From Megaera polyxenophila (lineage in GTDB: Bacteria; Pseudomonadota; Alphaproteobacteria; Rickettsiales; Rickettsiaceae), in NCBI RefSeq assembly GCF_029982035.1, contig NZ_CP104166.1, forward strand, positions 1,488,001 through 1,552,000: a DNA stretch of 64,000 nt, written 5' to 3'. This document shows, one piece after another, positions 17,459 to 26,608 of this stretch. Made by a program: the position numbers and the translations under genes. The notes beneath the pieces are model-generated. The model worked only from the letters and a program-made list of their open reading frames with translations, was not told where the DNA came from and did not search any database. How positions within the stretch are numbered: position 1 is the first letter of the stretch; each line of letters starts with the position of its first letter.

Positions 17459-18694
17459 ATGTCTACTAAAAGAGTAGTGATAACTGGCGTTGGAATGATA
17501 ACTTCCTTAGCTATGAGTGTTCCTAAGAGCTGGTCTAGAATTCTAGCAGGGGAGAGCGGGGTAAAAAAGATTACGACTTTTGATACTGAAAAACTACCCT
17601 GTAAAATTGCTTCAGAAATTCCTGAGTTTAATGCTGAGGATTATATCAATCCAGGCGATGTAAGGAAAATGGATAGGTTTATTCATTTTGGAATAGCAGC
17701 TGCAATAGAAGCTGTGGAGGATTCCAATATTCTACCGCAAACAGATTATGACAAGGATAGGACAGGAGTAATAATTGGTTCTGGCATAGGAGGCCTTAGT
17801 ACTATTGAAAAAACTTCTGTTGAATTTCACAATTCAGCGAGGGGAAAAGTGAGTCCTTATTTTATTCCTGCCTCGTTAGTAAACTTACTTTCCGGTCACG
17901 TATCAATCAAATACGGTTTTGCCGGACCAAATAGTGCTGTTGCTACTGCGTGTTCCACTGGTGCTCATGCAATTGGCGATGCCTCAAGGATGATCAAGTA
18001 TGGCGATGCTGATGTGATGATAGCGGGAGGGGCTGAAGCTCCTATTACCCCTACAGGAGTAGCTGGGTTTATTGCAGCCAGGGCTCTTGCTACAAGTTTT
18101 AATGACAATCCTACTGAAGCCTCAAGACCTTGGGATCAGGGCCATGATGGTTTTGTTATGGGTGAGGGGGCTGGCGTTGTAGTTCTTGAAGAATATGAAC
18201 ATGCCAAGGCCAGAGGTGCGAAAATCTATGCCGAAATAATCGGTTATGGATTAACTAGTGATGCCTACCATATTACTGCTCCAAATGGCCGAGGAGCTTA
18301 TCGGGCTATGGAAAATGCCTTAAAAGATGCAAAAGTTACACCGGAACAAATAGATTATATTAATGCTCACGGAACTTCTACCAAAATTGGAGATGGGGTT
18401 GAACTGAATGCAGTGCAAACGTTGTTTGCAAATAACAAAAACTTCAGTATGTCTTCAACAAAATCTTCTATAGGTCATTTGCTTGGAGCAGCAGGTAGTG
18501 TAGAGGCAATATTTACCGCTCTAGCCATTAGAGACCAAATAGCTCCTCCTACCATTAACTTACATAATCCTATCGAAGATGTTAAAATAGATTTAGTTCC
18601 TTTAAAAGCAAAGGAAAGAGAAATCACTTACGCTTTAACTAACTCTTTTGGTTTTGGCGGTACAAATGCTAGCTTGCTATTAAAAAGGATATAA
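17459..18694 (+). CDS. fabF: 3-oxoacyl-ACP synthase II
   Basis: A 411-residue condensing enzyme. The catalytic triad is visible: Cys165 in TACSTGAHAIGD, His in INAHGTSTKIGD and His in SSIGHLLGAAGS. The glycine-rich end TNSFGFGGTNASLLLKR is typical. It condenses malonyl-ACP with growing acyl chains in the cytoplasm. It is third in the fabG-acpP-fabF group. A good ribosome binding site is not obvious before the ATG at 17459, and the upstream region carries an inverted repeat. Confidence 0.97.
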   Translation: MSTKRVVITGVGMITSLAMSVPKSWSRILAGESGVKKITTFDTEKLPCKIASEIPEFNAEDYINPGDVRKMDRFIHFGIAAAIEAVEDSNILPQTDYDKDRTGVIIGSGIGGLSTIEKTSVEFHNSARGKVSPYFIPASLVNLLSGHVSIKYGFAGPNSAVATACSTGAHAIGDASRMIKYGDADVMIAGGAEAPITPTGVAGFIAARALATSFNDNPTEASRPWDQGHDGFVMGEGAGVVVLEEYEHAKARGAKIYAEIIGYGLTSDAYHITAPNGRGAYRAMENALKDAKVTPEQIDYINAHGTSTKIGDGVELNAVQTLFANNKNFSMSSTKSSIGHLLGAAGSVEAIFTALAIRDQIAPPTINLHNPIEDVKIDLVPLKAKEREITYALTNSFGFGGTNASLLLKRI

Positions 18695-18756
18695 TTTACT
18701 TTTTTAAATTACACAAATGTGATTTGTATATCTTCTTAGCCTTGAAATAAAAAATC

Positions 18757-19251
18757 ATGAACGTAGAGCATGAAAATATTAGCACTTTTATACACAGGAA
18801 AGCAAGAATTGCTGATTTGCATCAAATTATAGAGCTTCTCTTAGAAGATGAGCTTGGCGGGGCGGGCAAGAGAATCATAATCAGCTGAACTTGATAAAAA
18901 TTACATAAAAGCAATTTTAAAAAATCGATAGCGACCCAAATCAATATTTAATGGTGGTAGAAAACGGCGATGAAATTATCGGTACTTGCCACCTTACTAT
19001 TATACCATCGCTCACTTTTGTCGGCAGTACCCGTATGCAAATAGAAGCTGTGCGAGTCTTAGGTAAATACAGAGACCAGAAAATAGGAAGCTGGATGTTT
19101 GACCAAGCAATTAGTTATGCCAAAGATATGGACGTTTCTATTATTGGTCTTACAACAAATAAAAAGAGAGCCCAAACAAAACATTTTTATGAAAAACTTG
19201 GCTTTTAGGCAAGCCACGAAGGTATGAAATTATATTTGAGAAAGATTTATG
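18757..19251 (+). pseudogene. Decayed GNAT N-acetyltransferase
   Basis: The start reads FIHRKARIADLHQIIELLLEDELG, a typical GNAT opening, then a frameshift near 18860 runs into TGA. The original coding continues in other frames (NHNQLNL-type residues) until an in-frame TAG near 18931. The core resumes at 18951 (MVVENGDEIIGTCHLTIIPS, then RMQIEAVRVLGKYRDQKIG, the acetyl-CoA loop). A TAG at 19206-19208 then cuts it inside the expected ending LGF-ASHEGMKLYLRK. At least two frame disruptions plus a nonsense codon mean it is non-functional. The end coordinate is approximate. Confidence 0.8.
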
Positions 19252-19316
19252 AAAATTCATTTTTAAAAAGTAACGGATGCTCAGATATACAACTCTGCCT
19301 ATTCTAAAGTGAGATT

Positions 19317-20141
19317 TTATAATCCTTTTGTAAGTTCATCATAGCGTTTAAGCTTTATAAGTACTTTTTCTAAATTACTTAATTCAAGCATACAAGGTCC
19401 ATCACTTGGGGCATTAATAGGGTCTTGATGAGTTTCTATAAATATTCCTGCAACTCCTGCAGTTACAGCGCATTTCGCTAATAGCTCGATGTATTGCTTT
19501 TGTCCACCGCTGCTAGAACCGATACCTCCAGGTTGTTGTACCGAATGGGTAGCATCAAAGAAGACAGGAGCTCCTGTTTCTGCCATGATCGGCAAAGCCC
19601 TCATGTCTGATATTAAGCTATTATAGCCAAAGCATGTTCCTCTTTCAGTTAAAATAATGCCGGTCGCATTAAAAGCCTTTAATTTTTCATAAACATTTTT
19701 CATGTCCCAAGGTGCAAGAAATTGTCCTTTCTTAACCTTTACGATTTTACCGGTTTTGGCAGCCGCCATTAGCAAATCTGTCTGTCTACATAAAAAAGCG
19801 GGAATCTGTAAAATATCTGCAACCTCTGCGGCTAGAGAACATTGTGCTTCATTATGAACATCTGTTAAAATAGGACAGCCAATTTCAGATTTTACCTTCT
19901 GTAATATCTTAAGGCCTTTTTCTATTCCTGCCCCTCTTGGACTATTTACAGAAGTTCTATTTGCTTTATCATAAGATGATTTATAAATAAAAGGGATATT
20001 TAGCTTATCGGTTATTTTTTTTATGCTGCTTGCCATAAATAAAGCATGATCAAGGGTTTCTATTTGGCAGGGACCGGCAGCTAAAGTAAAAGGTAGATTA
20101 TTTGCAATCTTAACATTTCCTATTTTTATTATATTTACCAT
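19317..20141 (-). CDS. kdsA: 2-dehydro-3-deoxyphosphooctonate aldolase (KDO-8-P synthase)
   Basis: A 274-residue enzyme that condenses phosphoenolpyruvate with arabinose-5-phosphate to make KDO-8-phosphate for lipopolysaccharide. Family motifs are FTLAAGPCQIE, FIYKSSYDKANRTS, GCPILTDVH, LCRQTDL, KKGQFLAPWDM and FFDATHSVQQPGG. I chose the ATG at 20141 (MVNIIKIGNV) over a TTG 36 bases upstream, because it gives the usual family length. It is third in a minus-strand group tpiA-secG-kdsA. Its presence implies an LPS with a KDO core. Confidence 0.96.
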   Translation of the reverse strand: MVNIIKIGNVKIANNLPFTLAAGPCQIETLDHALFMASSIKKITDKLNIPFIYKSSYDKANRTSVNSPRGAGIEKGLKILQKVKSEIGCPILTDVHNEAQCSLAAEVADILQIPAFLCRQTDLLMAAAKTGKIVKVKKGQFLAPWDMKNVYEKLKAFNATGIILTERGTCFGYNSLISDMRALPIMAETGAPVFFDATHSVQQPGGIGSSSGGQKQYIELLAKCAVTAGVAGIFIETHQDPINAPSDGPCMLELSNLEKVLIKLKRYDELTKGL

Positions 20142-20199
20142 AAATATATTTATTTTTTTTAAGATTAGGTTTTGCAAAATAGAAGCTTTGTGGAAACGC

Positions 20200-20529
20200 T
20201 TATTTAGCTATTGGTATAGTTTCTTCTTCTACTCTTTGGTTGTTTTCGTTGTGTTCAATTTTTTCTAATTTCGTGGCAAAATCGTTGTGCTTTTGCGTGG
20301 ATAAATTAGCAAGTATAATAGCATTCACAAAAAACACTATTGCTAATATTATTGTTGTTCTAGTTAAGAAATTGGCAGCAGAGCGACCACTCATTATTCC
20401 CATATTATTGCCACCGCCACCAATGCCGCTTAAACCATCTGTACTGGTTTTTTGCAGCAGAATCACGACAACAAGTAGCGCAGCAATGATTAAATGAACA
20501 AATAGAAGAGTATTTAACATATTTTTCAA
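20200..20529 (-). CDS. secG: Preprotein translocase subunit SecG
   Basis: A 109-residue inner-membrane protein with two membrane segments (residues about 4-24 and 55-75). Between them is the conserved SecG region LLQKTSTDGLSGIGGGGNNMGIMSGRSAANFLTRTT. It assists SecYE during protein export. The charged C-terminal tail is longer than in minimal SecG. It begins 15 bases downstream of tpiA and lies before kdsA, probably one transcript. Confidence 0.95.
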   Translation of the reverse strand: MKNMLNTLLFVHLIIAALLVVVILLQKTSTDGLSGIGGGGNNMGIMSGRSAANFLTRTTIILAIVFFVNAIILANLSTQKHNDFATKLEKIEHNENNQRVEEETIPIAK

Positions 20530-20544
20530 ATAAATATTGGTTAT

Positions 20545-21255
20545 TTACGAATTTAAAATTTTAAACAATTTATCTTTATTTAAAGAAGCCCCTCCTACTA
20601 ATATACCGGAAATATCCTTTATATTGATTATATCTTTGCAGTTTTCAGAGTTTACCGATCCACCATACACTAGCTGCATAGTTTTTGCAACAATACTCTG
20701 GTATTTGGTTTTTATTAATTCCGCTACTTCAGTTATTTGCTCGATTGTCGGGGTAATTTGGGTTCCAATTGCCCACACAGGTTCATAAGCGATGATCATT
20801 CTTTTATCTGTTTTAGGTAGGGATTCTTCTAGCTGAGTTAATAAAAATTCTTTATAACTACCGCTATTACGAAGCGCTTCAGACTCTCCTATGCAAATGA
20901 TAGGAGTTATTTGATTTTCAATACAAACTTCTGCTTTTTTTCTGACTATTCCGTTAGTTTCTCCGAATAAAGTTCTTCTCTCGCTATGACCTATTAAAGA
21001 GTAATTAACCCCGCAGCTTTTAAAAAATTTAGCTGAACTTTCTCCTGTATAAGAACCAAAAGCATTTTTGACGCTTACGTCTTGGGCGCAAAAACTTAAT
21101 TGTTGGTAGTTTTGTGCAAGATAGGCAATATAAGGGGTAGGAGAGGCGATAATTAATTTATGGCAATTATTATGCTCAGATAAGAATCTGGTAAGATTTG
21201 ATGCCTCTTTAAAGGTCAAATTCATTTTCCAGTTTGCTATAATCAGTTGTTCCAT
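20545..21255 (-). CDS. tpiA: Triosephosphate isomerase
   Basis: A 236-residue TIM barrel. It shows the substrate lysine (IANWKMNLT), catalytic His (IGHSERR), catalytic Glu (IAYEPVWAIGT), and the phosphate-binding loops YGGSVN and GGASLN. It interconverts dihydroxyacetone phosphate and glyceraldehyde-3-phosphate. Many Rickettsiales lack most of glycolysis, so it may link triose phosphate to glycerophospholipid synthesis here; that is inference. It is first of tpiA-secG-kdsA. Confidence 0.97.
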   Translation of the reverse strand: MEQLIIANWKMNLTFKEASNLTRFLSEHNNCHKLIIASPTPYIAYLAQNYQQLSFCAQDVSVKNAFGSYTGESSAKFFKSCGVNYSLIGHSERRTLFGETNGIVRKKAEVCIENQITPIICIGESEALRNSGSYKEFLLTQLEESLPKTDKRMIIAYEPVWAIGTQITPTIEQITEVAELIKTKYQSIVAKTMQLVYGGSVNSENCKDIINIKDISGILVGGASLNKDKLFKILNS

Positions 21256-21332
21256 AGGAAAAATTCCTTGCAGTTATGTGATTTGCTATCTATTTTATAA
21301 ATTAAATAAATAAGAAGTAAATTGTAATTTTT

Positions 21333-22910
21333 ATGTTAATCAAATTTCGGAAAAGTGCTGATAATATTTTTGTTAAGATATTACTGGGTTTAATTGCTCT
21401 AAGCTTTGTTGGAATCGGCGCGTCTAGTTTCCTAAGCGGCAATAAGAGCGGAGATATAGTTACTTTCAGTAAAACGGAATCTATTCCTATTGAAACTTTT
21501 TTAGCTGTTAAAGCAAAAGAAATAGAAGTTTTGCAGCGTGAGAACAACATAAATCTTACTGAAGAACAGATCAAAGCTTTAAATCTTGATCAGCAGATAA
21601 TAACAAGTCTAATAAACGAATCAATGATTAGCTATCTTGCTAAAATATATGATCTGGAAATTAGTGATGAAACGGTCATAAGTTTTGTTAAAAAAATACC
21701 TTATTTTAAGAATAAAAATGGTAATTTTGATTTAAAGTTATTCAAGGCGGCTTTCCATAATTCCCAGAGAATGGAAGATGAGTATCTAGAAAATCTAAAG
21801 AAAAGTTTAATTAAAAATTCTTTGCTTGATATATTTATGCAATCTTTTCAACCTCCTAAAATAATGATCAATAATATGATCAATTATATGGCTGAAACTA
21901 AATATTTTGACATTGTTAGTATAGATTTAGCTAATAAAAAAAATGTTACTTCAGTTGAAAAACCAGACAGTAAAGAGCTTGAGGATTTTTATAAAAATAA
22001 TGAAAGTAACTTTGTACTACCGGAACTAAGAAGCTTTGATTATATAACGATTGATAAAGATTTTTTTGCTAAAAAACTCGATCTAGGAGAAAAGGAAACG
22101 CAGGCTTATTATGAAGCAAATAAAAATGAATTTGATAATAAACCTTATTCAGTGGTTAAAGAAGAGATACGGGAAATATTACAAACTACGAAGCTAGAAG
22201 ACCTAATAACGCAATTTTCTAAATCTCTTGAAGAAGAAGTAGCATCAGGTTTAACTTTAAAGGAAATTGCCGCAAAACATGGTATAAAAGTTTCTAATAT
22301 GAAACCTATTAGCAAGGATGTTTTGGTTGAGGATAGTAATTTAAATATTTCAGAAATTGCTGATTCAGTTTTTGAAATGCTGGAGGGAGAAGTTTCTTAT
22401 CCTTTAGAGTTATCAAATCAAAATAAAATTGTTCTTGGAGAACTAGTTAAGATAACCCCTTCGCGAAAACAAGAATTTGAAGAAGTAAAAGATCAAATTT
22501 CTTCTATACTCCAGGCAAAAGCTATTGCTGGTGAAAATATTAAGATTCTTGAGCAAGTACAAAAAAATTATCAAGAGAAAAAGGTAAATTTAGAATTGTT
22601 AAAAAATAAAGGTATAGTAGTGGAGAGTAACAAATCTATGACTCGGGCTGATTTCGGCATGAAAGAACAAATGAATCCTGAATTAGCATATTTAATCTTC
22701 AAAACTGAAAAAGGGCAGATAACTAGCTTAGTTAAAGATGGCAATAAAGCCTATTTTGCTTTTATTAAAGATAACAAAATAGATTTAAATAAAGCAAAGA
22801 AAATCAAGGAGAAGTCTTTAATTCAGATCCAAAATACCATTAAGGAGGGTATTATGCAGGAGCTAATAGGATATCTTGCCGAACAGAACGACGTAAAAGT
22901 GAAGATGTAA
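21333..22910 (+). CDS. PpiD-like periplasmic chaperone/peptidyl-prolyl isomerase
   Basis: A 525-residue protein with one N-terminal membrane anchor (ILLGLIALSFVGIGASSFL, residues about 14-32), a SurA_N/PpiD-like helical domain (about 35-190) and a C-terminal half with parvulin-like folds. The conserved parvulin active-site signature is weak, as in PpiD itself, which is mainly a chaperone. It would face the periplasm and help folding of exported outer membrane proteins. It is divergent from tpiA (77-base gap) and followed by parC at 37 bases, so it is probably co-transcribed with parC. Confidence 0.85.
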   Translation: MLIKFRKSADNIFVKILLGLIALSFVGIGASSFLSGNKSGDIVTFSKTESIPIETFLAVKAKEIEVLQRENNINLTEEQIKALNLDQQIITSLINESMISYLAKIYDLEISDETVISFVKKIPYFKNKNGNFDLKLFKAAFHNSQRMEDEYLENLKKSLIKNSLLDIFMQSFQPPKIMINNMINYMAETKYFDIVSIDLANKKNVTSVEKPDSKELEDFYKNNESNFVLPELRSFDYITIDKDFFAKKLDLGEKETQAYYEANKNEFDNKPYSVVKEEIREILQTTKLEDLITQFSKSLEEEVASGLTLKEIAAKHGIKVSNMKPISKDVLVEDSNLNISEIADSVFEMLEGEVSYPLELSNQNKIVLGELVKITPSRKQEFEEVKDQISSILQAKAIAGENIKILEQVQKNYQEKKVNLELLKNKGIVVESNKSMTRADFGMKEQMNPELAYLIFKTEKGQITSLVKDGNKAYFAFIKDNKIDLNKAKKIKEKSLIQIQNTIKEGIMQELIGYLAEQNDVKVKM

Positions 22911-22947
22911 TGCTTATAAAGAAGGTTTACGGCAGTTAGAGAAATGC

Positions 22948-25173
22948 ATGATAGATAAAAAAGCTACTAATATTGAAAGTGTTGATTTTGGAGATGCGAT
23001 TTCCGAGCGTTACCTTTCGTATGCGTTATCAACAATTATGTCTAGGTCGCTACCCGATGTTAGGGACGGATTAAAACCGGTGCATCGAAGGTTACTCTAT
23101 GCAATGCTGAAATTAAGACTTGATCCAACTTCTGGTTATAAAAAATGTGCAAGGGTAGTTGGGGATGTAATTGGTAAATACCACCCTCATGGGGATACGG
23201 CGATTTATGATACTCTTGTTAGATTAGCGCAAAATTTCTCTTTAAGATATCCACTTATAGATGGCCAAGGTAATTTCGGGTCGATTGACGGAGATAACGC
23301 AGCTGCTATGCGTTATACTGAATCACGAATGACTGAAATTTGCACTATGCTTATGGAGGACATAGATAAGGACACGGTGAATTTTCGCCCTACTTACGAT
23401 GATTCTGATACTGAACCAGAACTAATGCCTGCAGCTTTCCCCAACTTACTTGCTAATGGTTCTGAAGGAATAGCTGTTGGGATGGCAACTAGTATTCCCC
23501 CGCATAATTTACATGAGTTATGTGATGCGCTTATTTACTTAATTGATAATTCTGGTGTTAATAAAACTGAAGAAATAATGAAGTTTATTAAAGGACCGGA
23601 TTTTCCGACCGGTGGTATAATCATTGATTCTCCAGATATCATAATCCAAGCCTATAAAACTGGCAGAGGAAGTTTTAGAGTTAGAGCCCGCTGGGAAAGA
23701 GAAAATTTTAGCCATGGTCTGTACCAAATTGTTATAAAGGAAATTCCTTATCAAACTCAAAAGTCAAAATTAATCGAGCATATTGCCAACCTACTTAGGG
23801 ATAAAAAGTTACCGCTTATCGGTAATATTAGAGATGAATCTACCGAAGAAATAAGAATTGTTATAGAGCCCAAAGGAAGAAACTGCTTACCTGAAATTGT
23901 TATGGAATCTCTCTTCAGGCAGACAGCTCTTGAGTCTCGTATTCATTTAAACATGAATGTCCTTGCCTCTGATAAAGCTCCACGAGTAATGAATCTTCTT
24001 GAAGTGCTAAAAGAATTTCTGTCCTATCGCCAGATAATAGTAACAAGGCGTACCAAATTTGAAATAAAAAGGATAGAAGAACGACTTGAGATACTTGCCG
24101 CTTTAAAAATTGCTTATCTCAATATTGACGAAGTTATAAGGATTATCAGAGAGGAAGATCATCCCAAACAAGAAATGATGGCACAGTTCAAAATTACTGA
24201 TACGCAAGCTGAAGCTATTTTAAATATTAAACTTAGATCTCTTAGAAAACTAGAAGAAGAACAAATTAATTCTGAGCATGATGAACTTCAGAAGAAACAC
24301 GAGGGGTATTCCCAGGTTTTAGACGACCCAAAAAAATTATGGCAGTTAATTAAAAATGAGCTGAAAATTTTGCAAAAGAGATTTGGCTTAAATACCAGCC
24401 TAGGAGCACGCAAAACTACTTTTGAACAAATAGAAGGTGCTGCTCAAGTAGTGGATATTTCTGCTTTTATTGAGAAAGAGCCTATTACTATTATCTGTTC
24501 TAAAATGGGGTGGATTCGCAGTATGAAAGGTCATAATCTAGATTTAAGCCATATCAAATATAAAGAAGGAGACGAGGAACAATTTAATATAGAGACTTAC
24601 ACTACCGATAATATAATTATTAGCGCTGCTAATGGCAAGTTTTTCACCATTCTTGCTGATAATATTGCTAAAGGTAAAGGTTCAGGAGAATCAATAAAAT
24701 TAATGATTGAAATAGAGAACAATGAAATAGTAAATATTATACCATATAAATCTCGTCAGAAAATATTAGTGGCTGCAAGTAACGGTAAAGGTTTTATAGT
24801 AAACTCAGATGATGTAATTGCCGGTACAAAAGGAGGAAAACAAATCATGCAAATAACCGGTGATCATAAATGTATTATGTGCAAGCCTTTAGATAAAGGA
24901 GATATGGTAGCAGTAATCGGTACTAATCGGAAGTTAGTAGTATTTGCAATTGAGGAAATACCAGAGCTCAAAAGAGGGCAAGGTGTGGCCTTGCAGAAAT
25001 ATCGAGATGCCGAGCTTAGTGACCTGAAAGTATTTAATTCTGGAGAGGGGCTTTCTTGGACACTGGGGAATAAAACTCGTCTTAAAACGCAGATAATGTC
25101 TTGGCGAGCTAAACGCGGTAGTATAGGAAAAATGCCCCCAACAGGCTTTCCTAAAGATAATAAGTTTAGTTAA
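22948..25173 (+). CDS. parC: DNA topoisomerase IV subunit A
   Basis: A 741-residue type IIA topoisomerase subunit. The start has ISERYLSYALSTIMSRSLPDVRDGLKPV. The catalytic Tyr123 is in AAAMRYTESRM, and KYHPHGDTAIYDTLVRLAQ is present. The coiled-coil gate (KIAYLNIDEVIRIIREE, ILNIKLRSLRKLE) is followed by a C-terminal beta-propeller with degenerate blades. The length and lack of a clear GyrA box favour ParC over GyrA. It decatenates replicated chromosomes with ParE. Confidence 0.93.
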   Translation: MIDKKATNIESVDFGDAISERYLSYALSTIMSRSLPDVRDGLKPVHRRLLYAMLKLRLDPTSGYKKCARVVGDVIGKYHPHGDTAIYDTLVRLAQNFSLRYPLIDGQGNFGSIDGDNAAAMRYTESRMTEICTMLMEDIDKDTVNFRPTYDDSDTEPELMPAAFPNLLANGSEGIAVGMATSIPPHNLHELCDALIYLIDNSGVNKTEEIMKFIKGPDFPTGGIIIDSPDIIIQAYKTGRGSFRVRARWERENFSHGLYQIVIKEIPYQTQKSKLIEHIANLLRDKKLPLIGNIRDESTEEIRIVIEPKGRNCLPEIVMESLFRQTALESRIHLNMNVLASDKAPRVMNLLEVLKEFLSYRQIIVTRRTKFEIKRIEERLEILAALKIAYLNIDEVIRIIREEDHPKQEMMAQFKITDTQAEAILNIKLRSLRKLEEEQINSEHDELQKKHEGYSQVLDDPKKLWQLIKNELKILQKRFGLNTSLGARKTTFEQIEGAAQVVDISAFIEKEPITIICSKMGWIRSMKGHNLDLSHIKYKEGDEEQFNIETYTTDNIIISAANGKFFTILADNIAKGKGSGESIKLMIEIENNEIVNIIPYKSRQKILVAASNGKGFIVNSDDVIAGTKGGKQIMQITGDHKCIMCKPLDKGDMVAVIGTNRKLVVFAIEEIPELKRGQGVALQKYRDAELSDLKVFNSGEGLSWTLGNKTRLKTQIMSWRAKRGSIGKMPPTGFPKDNKFS

Positions 25174-25350
25174 AATTATTATCTGACCAAAACGTAGTTA
25201 ATGATTCTTAATTATATTTAGACAATAATTTATACAACATAACTGATTATATACTACCTAATCTACGACTTAAATAAACTGGTTTTACTTTTTTCTCCTA
25301 TTTTAAAAAGGTTATATTTCTAATTATTATCAAAGAATCAAAATAATAAG

Positions 25351-25402
25351 TTGACTTTTGTTAATACTTGAACTAAAACTGCATTGCAATAAGTTAACAA
25401 AA
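25351..25402 (+). promoter_or_regulatory. Promoter overlapped by inverted repeat (candidate operator)
   Basis: TTGACT (25351-25356) and TAAAAC (25374-25379), 17 bases apart, form a plausible promoter. TTTTGTTAATACTT (25356-25369) and AAGTTAACAAAA (25391-25402) form an imperfect inverted repeat with a 2-base bulge. One arm covers the spacer and the other lies just past the start site. This is the layout of a repressor operator or of a leader hairpin. The ribosome binding site CTGGAG follows at about 25411. Confidence 0.4.
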
Positions 25403-25422
25403 ATAAATAACTGGAGAACGTA

Positions 25423-26442
25423 ATGTTTAATATAGTTAGTAGACTTACTACATATTTACCAAAAAGCCCAAGTGGAACAACTTTCCAAAAACTTATTAAT
25501 AAACAAAAGTTCTGGCAAAAAGTAGAGACTAATGCAACGATCTTAACTAGTACAGTGGCAGGTGGGATAATTGCTTCTCAAGCTTACAATACAGCTCTTA
25601 TACCTAGTGTTGTCGGTAAGGCAATAGGCGGAGTTGCTACACTTAGCGGATACTGGTATGGTTACAAAATTAAAAAATCATATGATAAAGAAATCGAAGT
25701 TCTAGAGAATTTAAAAGCATTGACAGACAAAGAAGGAATGTTTTTAGCAACAGCTGATATAGAAGATATTAGCGATGTATCAACTTGGACCAATATAGCA
25801 ATAATAGATAGAAATAATATCGATATTAGTACAGGCCATGTTATTGAGGGTAGTCATGCAAAAAAAATAACCAATCCATTTACTTTGCAAGCTATTGTCA
25901 AAACACAATATGACCAAAATGATAATATGTCATATACAATAGTAGGCAGGGAAATCCAGGAAACTGATACACAACTAATATCAAGATTTGTAGAAACTGA
26001 AGATGGACTGAAAGTTTACAGCAATGAGATTATAGAAGATGTCCCTGTTGTATATCTTACTGATGGGGATATTTATAGGCAAGTGCTTAAAGAGTACGGG
26101 AATCACCAGGATGGTCAGGCACTTTTAGTGAAAGCTCTTGCCCTTAAGCTTTCAGACCAGAGTGTTGACGGTTATGTGAAAGAAAAGTTGGCAAATTTTA
26201 AGACAACAAAATGGAGTTTTAAAAGTTACGAGGCTCAAACTAAAGAAGAAGTAGCAAGGCTTGAAGATGAATATAATGAGTTACAAGCTATAGCAAAAGA
26301 CTATAAAGATCGTCTTAAAGCAATTGAGCCAATGGATAGAAGTGAACTAGATATTGGTGGTTCTTTTGAGGATAATACAGATGATGTTGCTATTGCCGGA
26401 GATCATGGTAACCATGAAGATTTGCTAGATGCTATTGCATAA
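25423..26442 (+). CDS. Unknown protein with N-terminal membrane hairpin and acidic C-terminus
   Basis: A 339-residue protein of unrecognised family. Residues about 35-85 are hydrophobic and Gly/Ala-rich (ILTSTVAGGIIASQ ... GGVATLSGYWYGYKI), compatible with two membrane segments. The rest is soluble and acidic, with a coiled-coil stretch at about 280-310 (KEEVARLEDEYNELQAIAKDYK) and a very acidic end (SFEDNTDDVAIAGDHGNHED). No signal peptide. It has its own promoter and its own strong terminator, so it is a single-gene unit. The promoter-overlapping inverted repeat suggests regulation. I do not assign a function. Confidence 0.65.
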   Translation: MFNIVSRLTTYLPKSPSGTTFQKLINKQKFWQKVETNATILTSTVAGGIIASQAYNTALIPSVVGKAIGGVATLSGYWYGYKIKKSYDKEIEVLENLKALTDKEGMFLATADIEDISDVSTWTNIAIIDRNNIDISTGHVIEGSHAKKITNPFTLQAIVKTQYDQNDNMSYTIVGREIQETDTQLISRFVETEDGLKVYSNEIIEDVPVVYLTDGDIYRQVLKEYGNHQDGQALLVKALALKLSDQSVDGYVKEKLANFKTTKWSFKSYEAQTKEEVARLEDEYNELQAIAKDYKDRLKAIEPMDRSELDIGGSFEDNTDDVAIAGDHGNHEDLLDAIA

Positions 26443-26489
26443 TTTCTGTTTCAATTATAATTGAATTACAGCTAATTCTAACCATAAAG

Positions 26490-26532
26490 GAAATCCAGAA
26501 AAATAATTCTTAAATCTGGATTTCTTTTTTTT
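26490..26532 (+). terminator. Intrinsic terminator after the unknown gene 25423-26442
   Basis: GAAATCCAGA (26490-26499) pairs perfectly with TCTGGATTTC (26515-26524), with a 15-base loop, and is followed by eight T residues. Confidence 0.9.
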
Positions 26533-26608
26533 ATGTTAAAAACAGTACAATTTGCCTTAAATAATGGTTATTGCCTGCTTTAACCAAATTTATTTCACTG
26601 TATAAAAT

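Noticed and set aside
20142..20177. 12-residue N-terminal extension of kdsA from a TTG
   Set aside because: The extension is Lys/Ile-rich with no counterpart in the family; the ATG at 20141 gives the normal 274 residues.
22948..25173. Calling this gene gyrA
   Set aside because: The length (741) and the weak C-terminal blades without a clear GyrA box fit ParC better, though the two are paralogues.
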